Source: Petrolisthes cinctipes (taxonomy: Eukaryota; Arthropoda; Malacostraca; Decapoda; Porcellanidae). Taken from it: a stretch of DNA of 64,000 nt. The notes under the pieces were generated by a model. The model did not search any database. It was given only the letters and a program-made list of their open reading frames with translations, and was not told the origin of the DNA. This document shows positions 56,607-64,000 of the stretch, piece after piece (the first letter of the stretch is position 1; each line of letters opens with the position of its first letter). The position numbers and the translations under genes are program-made. The stretch lies in assembly GCA_033782935.1 (NCBI GenBank), contig JAWQEG010000717.1, positions 992,001 to 1,056,000 of the forward strand. The letters are read 5' to 3'.

Positions 56607-56925
56607 ACTATTTCTATTACATTTAAACTTAAAATTATACTTATATACTAATTGTTTTTCTTTTCTTTTTGTAACTATATACAAAATTGTACATCCTAGC
56701 TAATAAACTAATCTATGTACCTACTTAACCAATAGCTAACTAGACTAATACCTATTCCAGCCAATCGCTAAACCTAGACAGACAAATCGCTAAACCTACT
56801 TTAGACAATCGCTAAACCTAGCTAATACATCATAATATACAATATATACAACACATAATTTATAACATTCATAATTGAAAAATATGCATACAAAATGGTA
56901 ACAACAATAGTAATAAAAAGTCACA
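56379..56925 (-). other. LINE unit 2 3' UTR
   Basis: Begins (3' end) with the SINE-shared tail, then TTTTATT repeats and a longer (TTA)n tract (about 56536-56605). Confidence 0.8.
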
Positions 56926-59900
56926 TCACTCTGACAGTTCGGTCTTTCTCAAGAAAGTCATCAATTTATCAGTCACACCACCATCCCCATCACCTAAGAG
57001 AGCTGAGAGTGTGAAGGGGACTTTTACTGCATCACAGTAACTTATGAGGGAAGCACGTTCCCCCACAAATCGCCGACAATGCAGGATGATATGACTGATA
57101 GATAACACCGCATTGCAGGTGTTACAATGCGGTGGAAAACGTTTGTCTATATATGGTTCTAGATGAGTTATTCTGGTGCTGTTGGTTCGCAATCTTGCCA
57201 AGATTCGTTCTTCCTTACGGTTGGGCCGGTTGGCAGTGGCCCAATTACCCAGTTGAGGCTTGATGGTAGAGATGTTTAGTCTGGTCCACTGACCTTGCCA
57301 CAGAAGATTAATTGATTTCTTTCCGAGGGATAGACACGACTGTAGATCACGAGGGACGTCCCAAGTAACCTCGAGCTCTACAGCCGATTTCGCAAGTAAG
57401 TCTGCCCGTTCATTGCCATAAATACGACAATGCCCGGGCACCCAGATCAGAGTGAAGGACTTGTTGCATAAGTGCAACTTATTAATGATGCGACCCTGGA
57501 TTTCATTAGAAATAGTTTGACATGAGTTAATTGCCTGAAGGGCTGACTTGGAGTCTGAGAAAATTACTATTGAATTATAACGAGAATTTAGTGCATAGTC
57601 TATGGCTTTGTCTATAGCAAAAAGTTCAGCTGTAAACACAGATGTATGTATCGGCAATCTGTACCTAAGTTCACATTCACTCGACCATACACTCGCACCC
57701 ACACTTTCATCTGACTTGGAGCCGTCAGTGTACACGTGATGAGACCCCAGGTGACTGCGGATGATACCACCAAACAGGTGGTGTATCTCCAACTCCGGCG
57801 CCTTTTCTTTCGATGATGGTAACCACGATGTGTTGACGCCGAAGTTGGGTGTCTCCCACGGTGGTATCTTGCTGATGGTAAATTTGTCGCAGTCCCCGAG
57901 GTCTATTTGTAGTTGTTGTTCTAGCTGGTGGAGGCGCACAGCCAGTGGCCTCCGTCTTCCGTGGTGAAGGTGGTGATGTTGTTGAAGGGAGGCACTGGCC
58001 ACGTTACCGATCTCCGACTTCCGGATCGTTGACATTGCGGTGTTGAGTGCGAGTTGATCCCGTCGAAGTCGGAGAGGAGGTATGTTCGCCTCCACCTCCA
58101 TCCTAGCTACACGTGTACACTTCAGAGCTCCCAAACACACACGTAAACATTTATTCTGGTACACATCCAATCTTCCTAGCGTTGTATCTGATGCCGATCC
58201 ATACACCTGTGAGCCATAGTCTAGCTTTGTACGAATAAGGGTCTTATACACCATTAATAAAGATTTCCTGTCGGCTCCCCATGTGGTACCTGATAGGTAC
58301 TTAAGGACATTTATAGGTTTTTCACAACGAACAAGCAAATTGTTAACATGATGTGTAAAATTTAATCTTTGGTCAAAATGAATTCCTAAAAATTTAACAG
58401 AATTATGAAATGGTACCGGTTGGCCATCTAACGTTACGTTAATTTGTGGTACTCTACGTTTACTGAAAATTACTCCGGTACACTTAGGAACGGAAAACTT
58501 AAAGCCCCACTGTAAGGCCCATTGGTAGACAGAATCAAGCGCTGCTTGAATCCGTCCTACTGAAAACTGTGCATTACGTGACGAGTGCCACATTGCACAA
58601 TCATCAGCATACAACGAGTATTTAAGATTCCTGGGAACTAGAGCTGATGACAGAATATCATTGATCATGATGTTAAAAAGTGTTGGACTAAGCACGCTTC
58701 CCTGTGGCACCCCGTTCTCTTGGACAAAAATGTCCGATGTTACATTACAGGGAAGGGTGACAGAAAAGGTTCTGTCACGCAAAAAGTTGTTGATGAAAAT
58801 GGGCAAATTACCTCTTAAACCATAACCGTGAAGCTTCATCAGAATACCGTGTCGCCATGTCATGTCATAGGCTTTATGGATGTCCAAGAACACCCCTACC
58901 ATTAATTCTTTATTGGCAAATGCCTTTGAAATGCAATGTTCCAGGTTCATCAAGTGATCAACTGTGCTCCGGTGTTTCCGGAAGCCACATTGTCGATCAC
59001 TCAATAAACCCTTCGCTTCTAAAACAAAAAGTAGCCTATTATTTATCATTCTTTCCATGACTTTACAGAGGCAAGAAGTCAACGCAATAGGTCGAAATGA
59101 ACTGGGATTCACAAGACGACCAGACTGTTTATGTATCGGTATGATCCACGCAAAGTGCCATGAGTTTGGGAAGGTGTTAGACACCCAAATCTCATTATAC
59201 AGTGCTAGCAACTTGACCAGGTTATCCTGGCCAAGATGCCGGATCATACCGTACGTGATGGTGTCAGGTCCAGGACTGGTGTCTTTACAGGATCTTAGGG
59301 CAAGGAGAAGTTCGTCTATCGTAAACTCCCGGTTGTATGGGTAGTCTACGTCTTCTGTGGCAAAGTCTATCTCTTGTAGTTCAGCCATACGTTTGTGATG
59401 GAGAAAACGTTGATCGTAATTGGCTGAACTACTTACTTTTGAGAAACTCCTGGCAAGTACGTTTGCTACGTCCACGGGATCGTCGTAGATGTTGTTGTCC
59501 ACTTGAAGAGTGGTGATGGGAGTATACGGGCGTTTGTTATTTAGTATCTTTATAGTGGACCAGACTTTTGTAAGTGGTGTAAAACGATTCACCGTGGACA
59601 CAAACGACCGCCAAGAGTCCCTTTTAGCTCTATTAATTACTCTCCTTGCCTCAGCCCTCGCCCGTTTGTAAGCTATAAAGTTGTTCTGAGTGGGCTGTTT
59701 GTCAAAAATCCTGTATCTCCTATTACGCTTCCTTAATGCCTCACGGCAATCCGTTGACCACCAATGTGCTTCACGCTTATTTCGAATTATAGAGGTTTTG
59801 GGAATAGCAACCCCGGCTGCGTGTAAAATGTTTTGTGTTACATTTCGCATCTTTTCATCTATGGTCTCCCCAGATATATCTAGGTCGACGATCCTCCCGA

Positions 59901-60600
59901 AAGACCCCCAATCTGCTCTCTTAAAATTGAACTTTGGCACCAAAGGTGCCGAAACAGTATGACTTGAATAAGAGAGACAGATGGGAAAGTGGTCACTACC
60001 AAGGGAGTCGGACTCAGGATGCCAAGAAAAATCCTGGTGTATATCCGGGGAGGCCAAAGATAAATCGATGGCCGAAAAGTTGCCAGAACGATCGTCAACC
60101 CTGGTGGCTTGGCCATCGTTCAGGAGGCAGAGGTTGGATTGTAGTATAATGTCTGCCATCTGCCCTCCGCGAGCATCAGCTCTTAAGCTTCCCCACTGAC
60201 AGTGATGGGCATTAAAATCGCCCAGTATTAATTTTTTTCCGTGAAGTTGACTAAATAAATTAAGCAATGAATCACTGTCAATGGGGCCGCGTGGCGGACA
60301 GTAAAGAGAGCAGATGGATATGTAGGTGTTGTGTAATTTCACTCTGCAAGCAACGGCTTCCAGAGTAGTGTTTAATGTTATTTGTGTTTGTGGATGTGAT
60401 TTGTGTGTGTATATTGCTACTCCGTGTCCATCGTTTCTCCTGTATGCGTTGTAATGTTTAAATTGTGTTGGGTCAGAGTGATTCTCCAACCCTGTCTCCT
60501 GTAAACAGACGACGTCTGGCCTGTGTGTGTGTAATAATATTGATATGTTGTTCAATTTATTCCCAAGACTTCTACAATTCCACTGTAGTACAGTGAACAT
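56926..60600 (-). CDS. I-like LINE ORF2: endonuclease, reverse transcriptase, RNase H (intact)
   Basis: 1224 codons from ATG (60598-60600). Endonuclease: QWNCRSLGNK (about 6-15), LQETGL, GDFNAHH (127-133), GSDHFPI (201-207). RT: FRPIALTSCLCKVMERMI (about 503), QCGFRKHRSTVDHL, FLDIHKAYDMTW, GVPQGSVLSP (about 632), catalytic YADD (about 663). RNase H: YTDGSKSDES (about 955), TAELFAIDKA, FSDSKSALQAI, CRIYGNERADLLAK (about 1063). A CX2C...H...H cluster (HCNTCNAVLSISHIILHC) follows. This fits the I superfamily, one of the few LINE groups with RNase H. It nicks target DNA, copies its RNA and degrades the template. It begins six bases after the ORF1 stop, in the same frame, which suggests reinitiation. 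Confidence 0.93.
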   Translation of the reverse strand: MFTVLQWNCRSLGNKLNNISILLHTHRPDVVCLQETGLENHSDPTQFKHYNAYRRNDGHGVAIYTHKSHPQTQITLNTTLEAVACRVKLHNTYISICSLYCPPRGPIDSDSLLNLFSQLHGKKLILGDFNAHHCQWGSLRADARGGQMADIILQSNLCLLNDGQATRVDDRSGNFSAIDLSLASPDIHQDFSWHPESDSLGSDHFPICLSYSSHTVSAPLVPKFNFKRADWGSFGRIVDLDISGETIDEKMRNVTQNILHAAGVAIPKTSIIRNKREAHWWSTDCREALRKRNRRYRIFDKQPTQNNFIAYKRARAEARRVINRAKRDSWRSFVSTVNRFTPLTKVWSTIKILNNKRPYTPITTLQVDNNIYDDPVDVANVLARSFSKVSSSANYDQRFLHHKRMAELQEIDFATEDVDYPYNREFTIDELLLALRSCKDTSPGPDTITYGMIRHLGQDNLVKLLALYNEIWVSNTFPNSWHFAWIIPIHKQSGRLVNPSSFRPIALTSCLCKVMERMINNRLLFVLEAKGLLSDRQCGFRKHRSTVDHLMNLEHCISKAFANKELMVGVFLDIHKAYDMTWRHGILMKLHGYGLRGNLPIFINNFLRDRTFSVTLPCNVTSDIFVQENGVPQGSVLSPTLFNIMINDILSSALVPRNLKYSLYADDCAMWHSSRNAQFSVGRIQAALDSVYQWALQWGFKFSVPKCTGVIFSKRRVPQINVTLDGQPVPFHNSVKFLGIHFDQRLNFTHHVNNLLVRCEKPINVLKYLSGTTWGADRKSLLMVYKTLIRTKLDYGSQVYGSASDTTLGRLDVYQNKCLRVCLGALKCTRVARMEVEANIPPLRLRRDQLALNTAMSTIRKSEIGNVASASLQQHHHLHHGRRRPLAVRLHQLEQQLQIDLGDCDKFTISKIPPWETPNFGVNTSWLPSSKEKAPELEIHHLFGGIIRSHLGSHHVYTDGSKSDESVGASVWSSECELRYRLPIHTSVFTAELFAIDKAIDYALNSRYNSIVIFSDSKSALQAINSCQTISNEIQGRIINKLHLCNKSFTLIWVPGHCRIYGNERADLLAKSAVELEVTWDVPRDLQSCLSLGKKSINLLWQGQWTRLNISTIKPQLGNWATANRPNRKEERILARLRTNSTRITHLEPYIDKRFPPHCNTCNAVLSISHIILHCRRFVGERASLISYCDAVKVPFTLSALLGDGDGGVTDKLMTFLRKTELSE

Positions 60601-60606
60601 GGCGAC

Positions 60607-61926
60607 TTAAGAGTTACGGGGTCGGCCTGAGCGCTTAGTCTTCTTTTGCCGCCCGCCGCGTGGCGAGTAGCTACCGGGGGACCTTTCCCGGTTCTTGCGT
60701 CCGGAGACATCCATTGCTTCCTCATCAATGGTGAGTCTCCCAGACTCCACCGAGGAAGAGCTATCCCTTCTCTCCCCCGATGAAGTGGGAGTAGGGTGTG
60801 TGCAAGGAAGAGACTTGTTTGGTTTTAGGGTTGTGTAGTTAATTTTGTCATACTTGTCTGACTTCTTCTTTTGTTTCTCTGACTGCAAAGCAGCTGCAGC
60901 CTGAGAATAGGAGTTAGTAGATTTGGTAATAGTCTTAGAGGGGGTAATAATAGTAGGTGTAGAGGTAGATTGTTCAGCCTGTTCGCTCGGCTCTGACTCA
61001 GTCTGAGTACTAATGGTACACATCACGGGTCGAGATATCACCGCCGATGCATACGAGACATTGGGTGATGGGGTCGCTTGCGATCCCATCACCGCCTTCC
61101 TCGCATCATGATAGGAGATACCTCGCACTGCCTTCACTGAGCAGACCTCCTTCTCCAGCTTCCACTTGGGACAATCCCTCGAGGAAGTGGAGTGAGTACC
61201 CTTACAATGAAAACAGGAGAGCTCCACTGATGTGCACTTTTCCTCAGCATGGCCAGGCGTCGCGCACCTGCCACACACTGGAGAAGAAGCCTTACAAGTG
61301 CGATTTCCGTGTCCATAAATCTGACAGTTCAAACATCTAAGAGGGTTGGGGATAAAGGGTCTTACTTTAACGATTTCATAACCAATTTTGACAGTTTCAG
61401 GAAGTGAAACTTTGCCAAAAGTCAAAATGAGTGTTGCAGTCTTCTTCCTTATACCATCCTCTAAACGTGTAATAAATCTAGCGTCAATTATATCTTGATT
61501 CCTCATTTCCTCAATTATTTCTGTTTCTTCCATCATCATTAAATCCCTACAGGTGATTACTCCCCTGCAGGAATTCATGGCTTGAGGAATCTTGGCTTCA
61601 ACTTCATAATTGTGGATCTGACGAAGTTTCAGCAAACTTGCTACTTGTTTTGAATTGAAAGTTTTTACTAAGAGGTCTCCAGATGCAAGTTTTTTTACTG
61701 GTTCAACCACACCAGCCCAGCCATCAATAACCTTTTGAACAATGAAAGGATTGAGGCCGGCTAGTGGGGCCGAACCAGTGGCATGAAACATAACAAATGA
61801 TGCATTTTTAACGTCTATGTCAAGGGGTGTTCGAGTCTCGGTTCGTCCGTCGGTTCGTGGTGGTGGTGGTCGGTCATGGCCGCCTCCTCCGCTATACGGA
61901 GGAGGGGTTGGGAGGGAAGGCAACAT
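60607..61926 (-). CDS. I-like LINE ORF1: CCHC nucleic-acid-binding protein (intact)
   Basis: About 439 codons from the ATG at 61926; an upstream in-frame TTG at 61944 is unlikely to be the start. Residues 40-200 form a conserved region (NPFIVQKVIDGWAGVVEPVK, MNSCRGVITCRDLMMMEE, ATLILTFGKVSLPETVKIGY) that precedes the knuckles in many I-group ORF1 proteins. Knuckles: CLNCQIYGHGNRTC and CGRCATPGHAEEKC (CX2CX4HX4C), and CFHCKGTHSTSSRDC (CX2CX3HX6C). A Ser/Thr/Lys-rich tail ends in basic GGRQKKTKRSGRPRN. It would bind the LINE RNA in a ribonucleoprotein. TAA at 60607-60609. Confidence 0.9.
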   Translation of the reverse strand: MLPSLPTPPPYSGGGGHDRPPPPRTDGRTETRTPLDIDVKNASFVMFHATGSAPLAGLNPFIVQKVIDGWAGVVEPVKKLASGDLLVKTFNSKQVASLLKLRQIHNYEVEAKIPQAMNSCRGVITCRDLMMMEETEIIEEMRNQDIIDARFITRLEDGIRKKTATLILTFGKVSLPETVKIGYEIVKVRPFIPNPLRCLNCQIYGHGNRTCKASSPVCGRCATPGHAEEKCTSVELSCFHCKGTHSTSSRDCPKWKLEKEVCSVKAVRGISYHDARKAVMGSQATPSPNVSYASAVISRPVMCTISTQTESEPSEQAEQSTSTPTIITPSKTITKSTNSYSQAAAALQSEKQKKKSDKYDKINYTTLKPNKSLPCTHPTPTSSGERRDSSSSVESGRLTIDEEAMDVSGRKNRERSPGSYSPRGGRQKKTKRSGRPRNS

Positions 61927-62313
61927 AGTAACCACTTCCCCCAAGGTGGGGGGAAGTGGGAAGAGGAAAAGAAAACACCAGATAAGGATAATACCAGCCC
62001 TAATTAACTAATGTTTGAGATCAACCTCTCAACCCACACTAAGGTGGTCCGTCTGTGTTAAACCACACCCAGAGCTATCAGTGGGGGAGTCCACCATAGG
62101 TAGGAGGCAAAGTTGATCTCAATATAAAGATATAGACACCTACTATATCTTCTACCAGCTATGGAGGGAATGAATACTAGCTAAGGCTAGTGGTCACCAG
62201 AAGGGTGAAAAAAAAGAAACTACTGCCGGTGCGGCAGGCCCTGGCTGCTAGAGAAGAGAGCAAAAAGCATACGACCTCTCTCTCCACGACCCAGTCTCAA
62301 AGTCCCGATGTGA
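61927..62313 (-). other. LINE unit 2 5' UTR
   Basis: Homologous to 55885-56348. It includes the predicted hairpins and joins unit 3's A-run through GATGTGA. Confidence 0.75.
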
Positions 62314-62514
62314 TTTTTTTTTTTTTTTTTTTTTTTTTTCCTTTTTTTTTTTTTTTTCCTGGCCTATCGACCTTGGTGTTGGTCATTAAGGCCTTTATTT
62401 TATTTTATTTTATTTATTTTTATTTTATTTTATTTTTTGAAATTTACTTATTTTATTTATTTATTATTATTTTAAATTGAACTTCTTGCATATTATTTTA
62501 TGCATTTATTTTTA

Positions 62515-62594
<80 letters not shown>

Positions 62595-64000
62595 ACTATT
62601 TCTATTACATTTAAACTTAAAATTATACTTATATACTAATTGTTTTTCTTTTCTTTTTGTAACTATATACAAAATTGTACATCCTAGCTAATAAACTAAT
62701 CTATGTACCTACTTAACCAATAGCTAACTAGACTAATACCTATTCCAGCCAATCGCTAAACCTAGACAGACAAATCGCTAAACCTACTTTAGACAATCGC
62801 TAAACCTAGCTAATACATCATAATATACAATATATACAACACATAATTTATAACATTCATAATTGAAAAATATGCATACAAAATGGTAACAACAATAGTA
62901 ATAAAAAGTCACATCACTCTGACAGTTCGGTCTTTCTCAAGAAAGTCATCAATTTATCAGTCACACCACCATCCCCATCACCTAAGAGAGCTGAGAGTGT
63001 GAAGGGGACTTTTACTGCATCACAGTAACTTATGAGGGAAGCACGTTCCCCCACAAATCGCCGACAATGCAGGATGATATGACTGATAGATAACACCGCA
63101 TTGCAGGTGTTACAATGCGGTGGAAAACGTTTGTCTATATATGGTTCTAAGTGTGTTATTCTGGTGCTGTTGGTTCGCACTCTTGCGAGGATTCTTTCTT
63201 CTAAGCGGTTGGGCCGGTTGGCAGTGGCCCAATTACCCAGTTGAGGCTTGATGGTAGAGATGTTTAGTCTGGTCCACTGACCTTGCCACAGAAGATTAAT
63301 TGACTTCTTTCCGAGGGATAGACACGACTGTAAATCACGAGGGACGTCCCAAGTAACCTCGAGCTCTACAGCCGATTTTGCAAGTAAGTCTGCCCGTTCA
63401 TTGCCATAAATACGACAATGCCCGGGCACCCAGATCAGAGTGAATGACTTGTTGCATAAGTGCAACTTATTAATAATGCGACCCTGGATTTCATTAGAAA
63501 TAGTTTGACATGAGTTAATTGCCTGAAGGGCTGACTTGGAGTCTGAGAAAATTACTATTGAATTATAACGAGAATTTAGTGCATAGTCTATAGCTTTGTC
63601 AATTGCAAAAAGTTCTGCTGTAAACACAGATGTATGTATCGGCAATCTATACCTAAGTTCATATTCACTCGACCATACACTCGCACCCACACTTTCATCT
63701 GACTTGGAGCCGTCAGTGTACACGTGATGAGACCCCAGGTGACTGCGGATGATACCACCAAACAAGTGGTGTATTCTTTTGATGATGGTAACCACGATGT
63801 GTTGACGCCGAAGTTGGGTGTCTCCCACGGTGGTATCTTGCAGATGGTAAACTTGTCGCAGTCCCCGAGGTCTATTTGTAGTTGTTGTTCTAGTTGGTGG
63901 AGGCGCACAGCCAGTGGCCTCCGTCTTCCGTGGTGAAGGTAGTGATGTTGTTGAAGGGAGGCACTGGCTACGTTACCGATCTCCGAGTTGATCCCGTCGA
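62314..64000 (-). mobile_element. I-like LINE, tandem unit 3 (runs off window)
   Basis: The same 3' UTR, SINE-shared tail and (TTA)n (about 62520-62593) as units 1 and 2, then the RNase H part of ORF2. The T-run 62314-62357 is interrupted once by CC. Confidence 0.88.
62914..64000 (-). pseudogene. LINE unit 3 ORF2, C-terminal part, frameshifted
   Basis: RNase H (YTDGSKSDES, TAELFAI, NERADLLAK) is open from about 63770 down to the stop at 62914. Two deletions relative to unit 2, one near 63773 (about 22 bases) and one near 63986 (about 35 bases), put upstream sequence in another frame. The rest is outside the window. Confidence 0.85.

Larger units (their letters stand above)
56349..62313 (-). 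mobile_element. I-like LINE, tandem unit 2, apparently intact (about 5965 bp)
   Basis: A complete unit from A-run (T-run 56349-56378) to 5' UTR with both ORFs open. Head-to-tail with units 1 and 3. It has the structural features expected of a currently or recently active copy. Confidence 0.9.

Noticed and set aside
43961..64000. Telomeric LINE array (HeT-A/TRAS-like)
   Set aside because: The head-to-tail layout fits, but no TTAGG or other telomeric repeat is seen and the flank at 42.9-43.95 kb is ordinary spacer, so location at a chromosome end is unsupported.

Overview
This window looks like intergenic DNA from an arthropod nuclear genome, most likely a decapod crustacean. That is an inference from the long (GA/CT)n microsatellites, a tRNA-headed SINE whose body carries a motif I associate with decapod repeats, DIRS1-like, CR1-like and I-like retroelements, and spliceosomal-type introns. 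I see no convincing intact host gene. The only host-gene-like sequence is a damaged cold-shock/Y-box reading frame near 20.1-20.9 kb. Almost everything else is transposable elements, many nested, with sharp target-site duplications (TSDs).

1-16.5 kb: two minus-strand CR1-like LINE copies, whose ORF1 carries an SGNH/GDSL esterase domain. The second copy is split by a Ty3/gypsy-type LTR element (LTRs 4536-5683 and 14946-16093, 5-bp TSD ACGTA, Lys-type primer site). That element is itself split in gag by a 4.4-kb Tc1/mariner element (10218-14617) with about 660-bp terminal inverted repeats and an uninterrupted transposase. 16.5-23.7 kb: decayed repeats, a P-element-like transposase fragment, the Y-box-like pseudogene with a 32-bp minisatellite over its start codon, and a cluster of a short motif in both orientations.

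23.7-42.9 kb: two nearly full-length DIRS1-like tyrosine-recombinase retrotransposons in opposite orientation (23685-31134 plus, 35431-42883 minus). Both keep inverted terminal repeats, the internal complementary region and three matching introns in gag/RT. The 4.3-kb spacer holds a long imperfect hairpin, a SINE with 11-bp TSDs and a hAT-type MITE. 42.9-64 kb: a head-to-tail tandem array of an I-like LINE (three units, the last running off the window). Unit 2 has both ORFs open (439 and 1224 codons). Unit 1 is disrupted by a second, different I-like LINE (48659-55140) with a 15-bp TSD.

The most unusual items are the intron-bearing DIRS pair, the tandem LINE array with the same 7-bp sequence at each junction, the LTR element whose integrase precedes RT, and the long-TIR Tc1 element. 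All family assignments rest on motif reading by eye, with no database search.
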